A stretch of 64,000 nucleotides of DNA from Kitasatospora sp. MAA19 (GTDB lineage Bacteria; Actinomycetota; Actinomycetes; Streptomycetales; Streptomycetaceae), in the NCBI RefSeq assembly GCF_029894125.1, contig NZ_JARXYZ010000002.1:486640-550639 (forward strand), given 5' to 3'. Of this stretch, positions 1-10,000 are shown piece after piece. Position 1 is the first letter of the stretch. Each line of letters opens with the position of its first letter. The translations under genes and the position numbers were made by a program. The notes beneath the pieces are model-generated. The model was given only the letters and a program-made list of their open reading frames with translations. It was not told where the DNA came from and did not search any database.

Positions 1-796
1 CCTTCCACAGCCCCGAGTCGGGGACGTAGTAGCCGTCGATCGGGACGGCGGCCTTGTAGACGTCCGGGTGCTGCAGGGCGAGCTTGGCGCTGCAGAAGCC
101 ACCGGTGGAGGCGCCCATCACGCCCCAGCCGTCGCGGCCCTTCACGGTACGGAAGTTGGCACGGACGAAGTCCGGGATGTCCTGGGCCATCCAGGTGCCC
201 ATCTTGGGCTGGCCCGGGATGTCGGAGCAGTCCAGCGCGTTGTGCTCGTCGCTGTTGAAGTTCTGCACCGGCATGATCATGATGAACGGGTGGGCCTTGC
301 CGGCCTTGACCAGTGCCTCGTTGTCCTCCTGGATCGGCAGCTGGTTGTCGGTCCAGGTGTTGTAGCCGTTGCTCTGGCCGCCCGCGAAGAGGGTGAGCAC
401 CGGGAAGCCGGTCTTGGCGTACTTGGGGTCGTTGTACTCGGGCGGCAGCCAGACCCAGACCTTGCCGGAGACGCCGGACTTCGCACCGGTCACCGTGGTC
501 ACCATGATCGGGCCCGCGGCGGTGTCCCGGGCCTTGGTCAGGGCGGCGTTCGGGCCGGTGGGCATCAGCACCTTCCCGCTGGCGACCGCAGGCTCCGCGT
601 TGGCGGGCGCGGCCGTGGCGGCGCCGGCGGCGGTCGGTCCGCCCGCGGCGGTGCCGCTCGCACCCGGGGTGCCGGCCGCCTTGGCGCCGTCCTCCTTCCC
701 GCCGCCGGAACTCCCGCAGGCTGCCAGCGAGGCGGCCAGGGCGAGCACGGCGGCGCCGGTCAGAACGGCGCGGGAACGGGACGACTGCCTAAGCAC
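1..796 (-). CDS. Secreted lipoprotein esterase, alpha/beta-hydrolase fold (C-terminus outside window)
   Basis: The gene runs off the left edge, so the 3' end is missing. The GTG start is preceded by GGAGAG. The N-terminus (VLRQSSRSRAVLTGAAVLAL) is a signal peptide ending in a lipobox, SLAAC, about residue 29, followed by a Gly/Ala/Thr-rich linker, so the mature protein is probably a membrane-tethered lipoprotein. The visible body has WVWLPPEYND, MIMPVQNFNS and the nucleophile elbow GASTGGFC, as in the esterase D / antigen-85-like family of secreted hydrolases. The acid and His of the triad lie beyond the window. The substrate cannot be named. It is divergent from the dehydrogenase gene to its right. 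Confidence 0.85.
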   Translation of the reverse strand, partial: MLRQSSRSRAVLTGAAVLALAASLAACGSSGGGKEDGAKAAGTPGASGTAAGGPTAAGAATAAPANAEPAVASGKVLMPTGPNAALTKARDTAAGPIMVTTVTGAKSGVSGKVWVWLPPEYNDPKYAKTGFPVLTLFAGGQSNGYNTWTDNQLPIQEDNEALVKAGKAHPFIMIMPVQNFNSDEHNALDCSDIPGQPKMGTWMAQDIPDFVRANFRTVKGRDGWGVMGASTGGFCSAKLALQHPDVYKAAVPIDGYYVPDSGLWK

Positions 797-1260
797 GGTG
801 AGGACTCTCCGACCGATGTCACGCCCGGTCCGTCTGGCCGGGCTGTGGCCCCCCGGTGGGGCCGGACAGGCCCGGGGGCGCGGCGCTGGTGCGGTCCCCG
901 GGGTGGTGGCGCGCCCTCCCTCGCGGTGGCGCGCCTTCCTGCGATCTTATGACGTGGGCCGGGGTGGCCCGGTTGCGTGGTGGCCACCGGAAATCCAATG
1001 TTTGTTCGCGATCAGGTAAAGACCTTCACCTCTCCCCCCGGTCGACGGGGGCCGAACGGCGGGGGCACAGTCTCCGGCCGGCCCGACCGCGTGGATTTTG
1101 GGGCCTTCGACCAGTGACGGCGGCCCGCGCATCCGCAACGATCGGCTCACGCCAGGGCCCGCGCGGACCAGCGAGCCGGGCGAACCACTACCGGACGAAC
1201 CACCAGCGGGCGAACCACTACCGGGCGGACCGTCGACCCGAGCAGACCGAGGAGAGCGCC
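797..1260. other. Divergent intergenic region
   Basis: This 464-bp region separates the esterase and dehydrogenase genes, which are read outward, so it should hold both promoters. No convincing -35/-10 pair was picked out. It contains two close copies of GGTGGCGCGCC near 904-935 and a 15-bp tandem repeat immediately before the dehydrogenase. Open frames crossing it have no plausible start or codon pattern. Confidence 0.5.
1178..1230. repeat. 15-bp tandem repeat, three copies
   Basis: Three successive units read GGGCGAACCACTACC, GGACGAACCACCAGC and GGGCGAACCACTACC, and a decayed fourth follows. The array ends about 30 bp before the dehydrogenase start, inside its likely untranslated leader. 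It could be a regulator-binding iteron or replication slippage; nothing here decides. Confidence 0.7.
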
Positions 1261-2004
1261 ATGCCCCAGCAGATCGCCGTCGTCACCGGAGCCGGGAGCG
1301 GGGTCGGCCGGGCCGTGGCGGTCGAACTGGCCGCGGCCGGCTGGCAGCTGGTGCTGGCCGGCCGACGGGCCGAGCCGCTGCGGGAGACCGCCCGGCTGGG
1401 CGGCGCCCCGGCCGCGGTGGTGCCGACCGACGTCACCGACCCGGCCGCGGTGGACGCGCTGTTCGCCGAGGCCGCCGAGCGCTTCGGCCGGGTGGACCTG
1501 CTGTTCAACAACGCCGGCACCTTCGGCGCGGCCGTGCCGGTGGAGGACCTGGAGGTCGAGGCCTGGCGGGCCGTGGTCGACCTCAACCTGACCGGGGCCT
1601 TCCTCTGCGCCCGGGCCGCGTTCCGCCGGATGAAGGCTCAGGACCCGCAGGGCGGCCGGATCATCAACAACGGCTCGATCTCGGCGCACGTCCCGCGCCC
1701 GCACTCGATCGCGTACACCGCGACCAAGCACGCGATCACCGGGCTGACCAAGTCGCTGTCGCTGGACGGCCGCCCGTACCGGATCGCCTGCGGGCAGCTC
1801 GACATCGGCAACGCGGCCACCGACATGACCGCCGCGATGAGCGCCGGGGTGCGGCAGGCGGACGGGCGGATCGCGGTCGAGCCCACCATGGACGTGGCCG
1901 ACGTGGCGCGTACCGTCCGGCACATGGCCGAGCTGCCACTGGAGGCGAACGTGCAGTTCGCCACCGTGATGGCGACCGCCATGCCGTACATCGGACGGGG
2001 CTAG
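1261..2004 (+). CDS. Short-chain dehydrogenase/reductase
   Basis: The ATG follows GAGGAG and gives 247 residues, normal for a classical SDR. The Rossmann dinucleotide motif TGAGSGVG is at residues 9-16 and NNAGTF near 82. The catalytic part has Ser in [14 protein letters not shown] and the YTATK pair (Tyr and Lys near residues 156 and 160). The protein should be a soluble NAD(P)H-dependent oxidoreductase, but substrate specificity cannot be read from this class. The upstream in-frame extension contains the tandem repeat and lacks a ribosome site, so it is not included. The gene faces the amylase gene across a strong hairpin. Confidence 0.9.
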   Translation: MPQQIAVVTGAGSGVGRAVAVELAAAGWQLVLAGRRAEPLRETARLGGAPAAVVPTDVTDPAAVDALFAEAAERFGRVDLLFNNAGTFGAAVPVEDLEVEAWRAVVDLNLTGAFLCARAAFRRMKAQDPQGGRIINNGSISAHVPRPHSIAYTATKHAITGLTKSLSLDGRPYRIACGQLDIGNAATDMTAAMSAGVRQADGRIAVEPTMDVADVARTVRHMAELPLEANVQFATVMATAMPYIGRG

Positions 2005-2070
2005 GGCGTCCAGCCCCAGGGTCCGCCGGGCAGGACCCGGACCGGACGGGGAAAGCGGCGCCCCCCCGGG

Positions 2071-2104
2071 GGGACCCCCGTCAGGCCGGGCTGACGGGGG
2101 TCCC
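2071..2104. terminator. Bidirectional hairpin terminator
   Basis: Perfect 13-bp stem GGGACCCCCGTCA / TGACGGGGGTCCC with an 8-nt loop, lying between the convergent dehydrogenase and amylase genes. There is no U-tract, as is common for Streptomyces terminators. Confidence 0.8.
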
Positions 2105-2127
2105 GGGGTCGGAGGGGTCCGTCAGCC

Positions 2128-3867
2128 CTACGGCCGCCAGGTGTCGTTCAGGGTGACCAGGCCCGAGGCTGGCACGGTCGCCGTCCGGTTGGCCCCGGAC
2201 TCCCAGGTCACCGCGCCGCTCGCGTCCGTGCGGACGTACTTGTACTGGAAGGCGGTGCCGGCCGGCAGCGTGAGCGACAGCGACCAGACCGGGTAGCCGG
2301 CCGAGGAGAGCGGCAGTGCCTTGGCCGGGTCCCAGCCGCCGAGCGCGGGGACGTCGCCGACCACGGAGACGTTCTGGCCGTACGCGGTGGTCGCGTTGAC
2401 GTTGAACGAGGCTCCGGAGGCGCTCGTCGCCCCGCCCTGGAGGTACAGGGCGACCGCGTCGCCCGCGCCGATCGTCGCGGTGAACTGCCCGTTCGCACCC
2501 ACCTGGTAGGTCGGGCCGGTGCAGCCGCCGCCCGGCTGCGGGTCGCCGTGCTGGACGTCGCAGTAGGTGCCGGCCGCGAGCCCGGTCTGGAAGGTCTGGG
2601 TGATCGCGCCGCTCTCGTGGTTGATCGCCACGTAGCCCTTGTTCCCGCGGCCGAAGGCGATCGCGTTGCTGCCGTTGGACCACCAGTTGGTCACACCGGT
2701 GCCCGCGACGGCGTTGCGGAAGCCGACCATGTTGGCGATCTGCCGCCAGGCGTGGGTGCAGTTCCAGCCGTCCTGGTAGCAGGCGTTGACGGTTCCGCCG
2801 TTGGGCGGTCCGTCGTCCTTGTTGGTGAAGGCGTAGCCGGAGTAGACGTTGGGCGCGCCGTACGGCGAGGCGAGCAGGAAGACGTTGGCCAGCGTGTAGG
2901 TGCTGCCGTCGGCGTAGGTGAGGGTGGAGCCGTTGCGCTCGGTGTCCCAGTTGTCGACGAAGGAGCGCGCCTGCGCGCTCGGCAGGTAGCCCCAGGAGGC
3001 TCCCCAGGAGGCCAGGTTGGCGAGCTTGTCGCTGGTGAACATGCGCTTGAGGTCGGTGCCGACGCGAAACTCGTCGACGTCGCCGGTGCCGGTGTACTCG
3101 GTGGGCTGGACCGGCTCGCCGGCGCCGTAGATGACCTCCTGCACCCAGTAGGCCTTGGGGTTGGCCATCTTCGCCTTGATCGCGGCGAGGTCGCCGGCGG
3201 CGATGTGCTTGGCGGCGTCGATCCGGTAGCCGTCGACGCCGAGCGAGCCGAGGTCGTCCAGGTAGTGCGCGATGGTGGTCTGGACGTACGCGCTGCCGGT
3301 GTCCAGGTCCGCGAGGCCGACCAACTCGCAGTTCTGCACGTTGGAGCGGTCCTGGTAGTTGGTGATCGGCTGGCGGCAGGAGTGGAAGTCCTGGTCCTGG
3401 TAGGTGCCCGGGTAGGTGTACTTGGTGTAGGCGGTGCCGCCGGTGCCGGTGCCGGAGCCGGCCGTCATGTGGTTGACGACCGCGTCGGCGATGACCTTGA
3501 CCCCGGCCGCGTGGCAGGTGTCGACCATGTTCTTGAAGGACGTCCGGTCGCCGAGCCGCCCGGCGATCTTGTAGCTGACCGGCTGGTAGGAGGTCCACCA
3601 CTGCGGGCCCTGGATGTGCTCCTGGGGCGGCGAGACCTCGACGAAGCCGTAGCCCTTCGGGCCGAGCGTCGAGGTGCAGGCCTGGGCGACCGAGTCGAAG
3701 CGCCACTCGAAGAGGGTGGCGGTGACGTCCTTGCCGCCGTTGGCGGGCGGGGAGGCCTGGGCGGCGGGGGCGCCGAGGGAGGTGCCGAGCGAGAGCGCGA
3801 GCGCCGCCGAGGCGGCGAGCGCACCGGCCGCGCGGGCGGGTCGGCGGGTGGGGGCGGTGGTGACCAC
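2128..3867 (-). CDS. Secreted alpha-amylase, GH13 with C-terminal CBM20
   Basis: Endo-hydrolysis of alpha-1,4 bonds in starch outside the cell. The GTG start has AGGAGA 6 nt upstream. Residues 1-39 are a signal peptide ending AQA. The catalytic barrel shows DAVVNH (128-133), the nucleophile region GYRIDAAKH (Asp217), the acid QEVIYGAGE (Glu244) and a DNWD motif near 310, matching Streptomyces alpha-amylases. Residues about 485-579 ([33 protein letters not shown]) form a CBM20 starch-binding domain. The length of 579 residues is typical. A promoter and a probable maltose-type operator lie upstream (3965-4016), so substrate induction is likely. The pullulanase gene 3 kb away has the same operator. 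Confidence 0.96.
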   Translation of the reverse strand: MVTTAPTRRPARAAGALAASAALALSLGTSLGAPAAQASPPANGGKDVTATLFEWRFDSVAQACTSTLGPKGYGFVEVSPPQEHIQGPQWWTSYQPVSYKIAGRLGDRTSFKNMVDTCHAAGVKVIADAVVNHMTAGSGTGTGGTAYTKYTYPGTYQDQDFHSCRQPITNYQDRSNVQNCELVGLADLDTGSAYVQTTIAHYLDDLGSLGVDGYRIDAAKHIAAGDLAAIKAKMANPKAYWVQEVIYGAGEPVQPTEYTGTGDVDEFRVGTDLKRMFTSDKLANLASWGASWGYLPSAQARSFVDNWDTERNGSTLTYADGSTYTLANVFLLASPYGAPNVYSGYAFTNKDDGPPNGGTVNACYQDGWNCTHAWRQIANMVGFRNAVAGTGVTNWWSNGSNAIAFGRGNKGYVAINHESGAITQTFQTGLAAGTYCDVQHGDPQPGGGCTGPTYQVGANGQFTATIGAGDAVALYLQGGATSASGASFNVNATTAYGQNVSVVGDVPALGGWDPAKALPLSSAGYPVWSLSLTLPAGTAFQYKYVRTDASGAVTWESGANRTATVPASGLVTLNDTWRP

Positions 3868-3883
3868 GTCGTCTCCTGGGGGT

Positions 3884-3949
3884 GGCTGGGGTGGGGCAGC
3901 CGGAAGTGAAGCCCGCGGCTGGGGTGGGGCAGCCGGAGGTGGAGCCTGC
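3884..3949. repeat. 33-bp direct repeat, two copies, in amylase leader
   Basis: Two adjacent 33-bp copies (3884-3916 and 3917-3949), identical over the first 21 bases and differing at only a few later positions. They lie between the predicted transcription start and the amylase start codon, so they would be transcribed as part of the leader. Function unknown. Confidence 0.75.
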
Positions 3950-3964
3950 AGGAAGTTTCTGTAA

Positions 3965-3982
3965 CTTGCCGGAAACTTGCAG
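3965..3982 (-). promoter_or_regulatory. Probable MalR/LacI-type operator of amylase
   Basis: Read on the amylase strand, the site is CTGCAAGTTTCCGGCAAG, directly downstream of the -10 box. An extra GAAACTTCCTGCAG half follows, making an extended imperfect palindrome. CTTGCAG-type repeats in this position are associated with the maltose regulator (MalR/Reg1) in Streptomyces amylase promoters; that link is from general knowledge, not shown here. A similar element precedes the pullulanase gene. Confidence 0.55.
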
Positions 3983-3987
3983 CGCTG

Positions 3988-4016
3988 AACCTAGGGCCGC
4001 CGGGAGACAGCGTCAA
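3988..4016 (-). promoter_or_regulatory. Amylase promoter, TTGACG-17-TAGGTT
   Basis: On the minus strand, TTGACG (4016-4011) and TAGGTT (3993-3988) are separated by 17 bp, a close match to the vegetative sigma (HrdB) consensus. The predicted start falls inside the adjacent operator, which fits repression by steric block. Confidence 0.65.
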
Positions 4017-4064
4017 GGTCCTTGGAGGAACGTTTCTTCACAACCGCGCCCGCGCCCACGACAA

Positions 4065-4092
4065 GGGCCCGGCGACCGTAGCCGCCGGGCCC
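4065..4092. terminator. Hairpin downstream of M4 protease
   Basis: Perfect 10-bp stem GGGCCCGGCG / CGCCGGGCCC with an 8-nt loop, 46 bp past the protease stop. Confidence 0.65.
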
Positions 4093-4109
4093 CTCACCTG
4101 TCCTGGTTC

Positions 4110-4131
4110 ACCGGGCCCGCGGGGGCCCGGT
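4110..4131. terminator. Second hairpin next to M4 protease stop
   Basis: Stem ACCGGGCCC / GGGCCCGGT with a 4-nt loop, only 6 bp from the protease stop codon. Together with the hairpin at 4065-4092 it forms a tandem terminator. Confidence 0.6.
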
Positions 4132-4137
4132 CCGGCC

Positions 4138-6471
4138 TCAGCCGGTCTGGACGGAGGTGTCGTCGATCACGAAGCTCGTCTGCAGCGAGGTGTCCTCGGT
4201 GCCGGTGAACTTCACGGTGACCGTCTGGCCCGCGTAGGACGAGAGGTCGAAGGTGCGCTGCTGGTAGCCGGCCGCGGCGTCCACGTTGGAGTAGGTCTTC
4301 AGCGTGGTGCCGTTCACCGACACGGCCAGCTTGTCGTACGCGGTGGTGCCGGTCTCGGCGGTGTCGATGTGCAGCCAGAAGCTCAGCGTCGCCTTGCAGC
4401 CGGCCGGGATGGTCACCGTCTGCGAGACCGAGTCGGTGTGCGAGGAGCCGTAGCCGTCCAGCCACGCCTTCCACGATCCGCCGTGGGCCGCCTGCGAGGA
4501 GCTGTTGTCCACCACGCCGGAGCTGGCCGTCCACGGCGCCGCGGTGCCGGTCTCGAAGCCCGCGTTGCCCAGCAACTGGGTCGGCGTGCAGGAGCCGCCA
4601 CCGCCGGCCACGGTCCAGGTGAAGCTGGTGGTCCCGGACTTGCCGGCCGCGTCCTTCACCGTGACGGTCGTGTTGTAGGTGCCCGCGGTGTTGGCGGTGC
4701 CGGTGATCGCGCCGGTGGAGGCGTTGATGACCAGGCCGGTGGGCAGGCCGGTGGCCGCGTAGGACAGCGGCGCGGTGCCACCGGAGGCCTTGATCTGCAG
4801 GTTCACCGCGCTGCCGAGCGCGGTGGACTGGTTGCCCGGGTTGGTGACGGTGACGCCGCCCGGGTTGGGCAGCGAGCCGACGTTGACGGCGGCCCAGGCG
4901 GTGGCGACCGCGTTGTACTCGGCGCTGTTCGCGCCGTACAGGTCGGTGGCCGCGTTCAGGGTCGCGGTGCGGGCGGCGGCGTAGTCGGTGGTGGAGGTCA
5001 TGTACGCGGTCAGCGCCTTGTACCAGACCTGCTGGGCCTTGTCCCGGCCGATGCCGGTGACGGCGATGTTGTTGACCGTCGGGCTGTTGTAGCTGACGCC
5101 GTTGATCACCTTGGCGCCGCTGCCCTCGGCCAGCAGGTAGAAGAAGTGGTTGGCGACACCGGACGAGTAGTGCACGTCCAGGTTGCCGACGCCCGAGTAC
5201 CAGGAGTCGGCCGACTGGCCGTCCTTGGAGGGCTTGTCCATGTAGCGCAGCGGCGTGCCGTTGCCGTTGATGTCGATCAGCTCGCCGATCAGGTAGTCCG
5301 GCACGTCGGCGGACAGGTTGGCGTAGAACTCGACCATCGAGCCGAAGATGTCCGAGGTGGCCTCGTTGAGGCCGCCGGACTCGCCCGAGTAGTTCAGGTT
5401 GGCGGTGGCCGAGGTGACGCCGTGGCTCATCTCGTGGCCGGAGACGTCGAGTTCGGTCAGCGGGTGGGTGTCGCCCGAGCCGTCGCCGTAGGTCATGCAG
5501 AAGCAGCTGTCGTCCCAGAACGCGTTGACGTAGCCGGTGTCGTAGTGGACCCGGCTCATGGCGCCGACGCCGTCGTTCTTGATGCCGTTGCGGCCGAAGG
5601 TGTTCTTGTAGAAGTCCCAGGTGACGGCGGCGCCGAACTGGGCGTCCACGGCGGCCGACTCGCGGTTGCTGGCCTGGCCGTTGCCCCAGGTGTCGCTGGA
5701 CTTGCTGAACAGCGTGCCGTTGCCGGACGTGCCGTTCTTCATGTCGGTGGTGTACTGGCCGCCGCGGGTGGCGTCCTTCAGCGAGTACGTCGAGCCGCTC
5801 TGGGTGGTGGTCAGCGGCACCTGGCCGACGAACACGCCGGTGCCGGAGCCGCGCTTGATGCCGTCGGCCTTGCTGAGCACGTCGCCCGTCTTGGCGTCGG
5901 TGACGACGTGCAGCTTGCTCGGGGTGCCGTCGGACTCGCGGCCGGCGACGACGGTCTCCCAGGCGAGCTTCGGAGTGCCGTCGGCGGCCCAGACGACCAG
6001 GCGCGGCGCGGTGTCGACGGCGGCGCCCTGCTCGGCGGCGAGCGCGGCGGCCTGGGCCTTCGGCGCGGCCTGGGCCGGCGTGGTGTCGACGCCGGTGAGG
6101 TTGGCCTCGCTGGCCTTGGTCACGCTCTTGGTGGCGCCCGCGGCGTCCTGGTGGACGATCAGGTCGCCGCCGAGCACCGGGAGTCCGGCGTAGGTGCGCT
6201 CGTAGCGCAGGTGGCGGCCGCCGTTGGCGTCCTGGACGACGTCCTTGGTGACCAGCTTCTCCTGGCTGCTCAGGCCCAGGGCCTGGGCGACGGACGCGGA
6301 CTGCTGGTTCGCGGAGGCGATCAGCGCGGCCCGGGCCGACTGCTGGGTGGCGACGGCGGTCGGGGCGTCGGGCGTGGCCGCCTGGGCGATGACCGGTATG
6401 CCGGTCACCAGCAGCGCGGTGGTGGCGGCCATGACAACCGCTGCCTTCCGGGCGTGAGCGTAACGGGACAT
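4138..6471 (-). CDS. Secreted M4 (thermolysin-like) neutral metalloprotease
   Basis: Secreted zinc endopeptidase made as an inhibited precursor. The ATG at 6471 is preceded by GGAAAAGGAG and opens a signal peptide ending AQA near residue 31; the longer in-frame extension is not used. The N-terminal propeptide (about 35-205, FTP and PepSY type) is followed by the catalytic domain, with HEMSH at 346-350 and the third ligand in GGLNEATSD (Glu370), then HYSSGVANHFFYLL. After about residue 545 there is an Ig-like He_PIG domain (GLPTGLVINASTGAITGTA). The C-terminal 130 residues are a galactose-binding-like module (GNAGFETG, VIDDTSVQTG). The 777-residue length reflects these added modules. Confidence 0.95.
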   Translation of the reverse strand: MSRYAHARKAAVVMAATTALLVTGIPVIAQAATPDAPTAVATQQSARAALIASANQQSASVAQALGLSSQEKLVTKDVVQDANGGRHLRYERTYAGLPVLGGDLIVHQDAAGATKSVTKASEANLTGVDTTPAQAAPKAQAAALAAEQGAAVDTAPRLVVWAADGTPKLAWETVVAGRESDGTPSKLHVVTDAKTGDVLSKADGIKRGSGTGVFVGQVPLTTTQSGSTYSLKDATRGGQYTTDMKNGTSGNGTLFSKSSDTWGNGQASNRESAAVDAQFGAAVTWDFYKNTFGRNGIKNDGVGAMSRVHYDTGYVNAFWDDSCFCMTYGDGSGDTHPLTELDVSGHEMSHGVTSATANLNYSGESGGLNEATSDIFGSMVEFYANLSADVPDYLIGELIDINGNGTPLRYMDKPSKDGQSADSWYSGVGNLDVHYSSGVANHFFYLLAEGSGAKVINGVSYNSPTVNNIAVTGIGRDKAQQVWYKALTAYMTSTTDYAAARTATLNAATDLYGANSAEYNAVATAWAAVNVGSLPNPGGVTVTNPGNQSTALGSAVNLQIKASGGTAPLSYAATGLPTGLVINASTGAITGTANTAGTYNTTVTVKDAAGKSGTTSFTWTVAGGGGSCTPTQLLGNAGFETGTAAPWTASSGVVDNSSSQAAHGGSWKAWLDGYGSSHTDSVSQTVTIPAGCKATLSFWLHIDTAETGTTAYDKLAVSVNGTTLKTYSNVDAAAGYQQRTFDLSSYAGQTVTVKFTGTEDTSLQTSFVIDDTSVQTG

Positions 6472-6963
6472 GCGGACTCCTTTTCCGACCGGTGCGGGTT
6501 CGCACGCGGTGGAGAGAACCTGGGCCGCAGGGTTGCGGCGCAGTGGGGGCCCCCGCCCGCGGTGTGCGACGGGGGTGCGGTAGCGGTGCTCACAAGTCGT
6601 TGCAGGGTTGGGAGGCGCTGCACCTGAACCGGTCAGCTGCACCGGGGGGTGGGGCCCCCTCGTCTGCAGCCGCAGGAATCGTGGCAGCAAACGAGCCGTT
6701 AATGACAGATGCATGCCACGGAATGGCCGATTCATTACCGAAACCGTATGCGCGACTGTTCGTCAGTTGTGTTACCCCATTGCGAACTCGTGAACACGGT
6801 TTTCATGATCCGGGTAAAGTTCGATCACTTCCGGATGTCACTGACCAGCGCTCAGGGCCCCCGCCCGCACCACCCGGTGTCCCGCGGCGCCGAGCGGGCG
6901 CGGCACATCACACTTCCGGCCGTGCCATCGGTGGTTTCCGGCCACCGGGCGGCCAAAACGAAG
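6472..6963. other. Intergenic region upstream of M4 protease
   Basis: About 490 bp without a credible gene. The stretch 6690-6840 is markedly more AT-rich than its surroundings, as expected of a protease promoter region. It contains several short imperfect inverted repeats but no promoter pair that I would defend. Open frames here have no ribosome site and no codon bias. Confidence 0.5.
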
Positions 6964-7000
6964 CGGGTCCCGCACCACCCCAACGGTGGTGCGGGACCCG
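6964..7000. terminator. Strong terminator of pullulanase gene
   Basis: Perfect 16-bp stem CGGGTCCCGCACCACC / GGTGGTGCGGGACCCG with a 5-nt loop, 22 bp beyond the pullulanase stop on the minus strand. Confidence 0.85.
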
Positions 7001-7021
7001 GGAGTTCCGGTTACGGTCCGA

Positions 7022-10000
7022 TCAGCCCTGGACGAACACCGCCACGGTGCGGCCCGGCACGGTGAAGGTGCCGGTCGCGGCGTCGAAGCCGGACTGCTTC
7101 ACCACCTCGTCCGCGCCGCCCGCCTGGACCGGGTGCAGGGCCTGGCCCGTCCCCCTCAGGGCCGCCACGGTCTGCGCCTGCGCGGTCGGCGTGGCGTTGA
7201 ACACCACGGTGACGCCCTTCTCGGCCCCCTTCAGCCCGGTGCCGTCCAGGTGCAGGGTGATCACCCCGGGCGTCTCGCCGGGCGTGCCGGAGAGCGGGTA
7301 GGACAGCCGCTGCTGGACGGCGGCCAGGGTCGGCAGGGAGAACAGCGGGGAGGACTGCTTGATCCGAAGGAACTGCTGGTACTGCGCGGTGGTCGCGCGG
7401 ATCTCGGCCGCCCCCATGGTCAACTTCGGGTTGGCCAGCAGGGACTGCGCGGTCGACCACATCTCCTTGTTGTCCGCCGCCGGCGGCAGGCCACGGCCCC
7501 AGCCGTTGCCCTGTCCGGCGTCCCAGTGGATCGCGTTGAACCAGTCACCCGAGTCGTAGGAGTTGGCGTCCAGCGACTTGGAGCGCAGCAGGTCGCTGCC
7601 GGCCTGGGCGAAGCCCGCGCCCTGGGTGAGCGCGGTGAGCGATAGCCCGAGGGCCTGCATCCGGGCCCGGTCGGCGGGCGCGGTGCCGGTCGGCAGCTTG
7701 TAGGCGAGCGCGTCGAACAGGTCGGTGTTGTCGTGGGCGTCCACGTACTCCACCGCCTCGCCCGGCTTGGCCGCGTACCCGGTCGGGGCGCCGTTGTAGT
7801 CGACCTGCGCGCCGGTGACGGCCTTGCCCGAGCTGTCGGTGAAGGAGTAGCCGGCCAGGTTGCCGGTCAGTCCTACCTTCAGCTGGTCCATCTGGTGCAG
7901 CAGCCGGGCCTTCTGCTCCTGCGGGCTGCCGTTGGCGGGCGAGCCGTTGGGGTCGGTGTACAGGCCCGAGGCGAAGCCCTGCTGCGGGGCGGAGCTCAGC
8001 ATGAAGTTGCCGCCGCGGGCGGCGTCGCGGATCCGGTCGTCGAAGGTGGCGATGCCGGTGCCGGCCAGGTTGAGCTGGGTGGCCTGCTCGAACCGGGCGT
8101 TGTTCGCGACGACGCCGAAGTTCCAGCCCTCGCCGTAGAGGAGGACGTTCCGGCCGTCGACGCCGTCGGAGTCGGGCGTCATCTTCCGCAGCGCGGCCTG
8201 CACGTCCAGCATGGTGGATTTCGGGTCCAGGCCCATCAGGTCGAAGCGGAAGCCGTCGACCTTGTACTCGCGGGCCCAGGTGGTGACCGAGTCGACCACG
8301 AGCCGGTTCATCATGGCGTGTTCGGGCGCGGTGTCGGCGCAGCAACTGTCCGTGGTGACCTTGCCGTTGGCGTCCAGCCGCTGGTAGTAGCCGGGGACGA
8401 CCCGGTCCAGCACCGAGTGCTCGGCCTGGCCGCTGGCGGCGGTGTGGTTGTAGACGACGTCCAGCACCACCCGCAGTCCGGCCTCGTGCATCGCCTGCAC
8501 CATCTGCCGGAATTGCACCGTGCGGGCAACGCCGTTCGGCTCGGTGGCGTACGACCCCTCCGGCACGGTGTAGTGCAACGGGTCGTAGCCCCAGTTGTAC
8601 GCGTCGTCGGCGGCCACGGCCGCCACGCACTCCTGCTGCTTCGGGCCGTCCGGGGGAAGGGACTTGAGGTCGCAGGCCGGCAGCTTCTGGTCGGCCCGGT
8701 TCTCCCGGATGGTGGCGATGTCGAAGGTCGGCAGCAGGTGGACGGTGGTCACCCCGGCCTTGGCGAGCTCCCGCAGGTGCTGCATGCCGGCCGACTGCGA
8801 CTCGGTGAACGCCAGGTAGGTGCCGCGCTCGGCGGCCGGGACGGTGGTGTCCTCCACCGAGAAGTCCCGGACGTGCAGTTCCTGGATCTGCTGCTGCGCC
8901 GGCGGGACGGCCTTCGGGACGGCCTGCTCCTCCCAGCCCTTCGGCTTGAGCTCCTTGGCGGCGAGGTCGGCGACCAGGCTGCGCCGGGAGTCGGTGGACA
9001 GCGCCACCGAGTACGGGTCGGTGACGGTGTTGACCACCACCTGCTGCACCGAGGGCGCCCAGACCTTCACCTGGTACAGGTAGTACTTGCCGTCCAACTC
9101 GGCCTTGTCGCGGACGACTTCCCACACGCCGGTCTCGTCGTCCAGCTTCAGCGGCAGCGTCTTCGGGGTGCCCCCGGTCGCGCTGTCGAAGACCTGGACG
9201 GACACCTCCTGCGCGGTCGGCGCCCACACCGAGAGCGCCACCTTGCCGTTGTAGTAGGCCGGGCCGAAGTCCACCCGGCCGGTGCGGCGCGCGTACAGGT
9301 CGTCCAGCACGCCCGGGATCTGCACCCCGGTGGCGGCCAGGACGGCACCGCTGGGCAGGTGTTCGGTGAACAGCAGCTGGCCGCGCAGCGCCGCCGGGAC
9401 GCGGGCGGTGTCGCGGGCGTCCACGGTGAAGGCCCGGTAGCCCGCCAGGTGCGGGTACTCGGCCTTCTGGGCGTCGGTCAGGCCGCCCTGGACGGGGGTG
9501 AGCCGGATCCACCGGCCCGGCCCGGTCAGCGCGCCCTTGTCGGCGCGGATGCCGCCCTCGGGGTCGTACACCAGCTGGGCGCTGGTGCCGCCGGCCAGGG
9601 CCGCGTCGTTCGCGCCGTAGCCGGCCGGGACGACGACGGTCCTCGCGTCGATCCACTGGGCCTTGGCGCTGCCGAGGTCCACCTGCGCGGAGGCGGCGGG
9701 GTTCTGCGGCAGCAGGTAGCCCTCGCGGCCGCCGAGGATCCACACCTCGCGGCCGTTGACCGCGAAGTCCAGCGACTGGTCGGCGGGCAGGTCCTTGTCG
9801 TTGCCCTTGTGCAGGATGTAGCTGAGGCTGGTCGCGCCGGGGGCCAGCGGCACCTCGAAGACGGCGCCGAAGGCGTCGCGGCGCACCGGCGTCAGCGGCT
9901 TGCCCCAGTCGGTGGGGGTGGCGGCGCCGGTCCAGTCGTGCAGGCCCCAGCCGTCGTAGTCGCCGTCGGCCCGGTTGTAGTGGATGACGGCGGTGCCGGC

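Noticed and set aside
4369..6627. 752-codon open frame opposite the M4 protease
   Set aside because: Antisense shadow; no start signal and no domain.
6690..6840. Horizontally acquired fragment
   Set aside because: The AT-rich pocket is short, lies just upstream of a secreted protease gene, and is better explained as promoter DNA.
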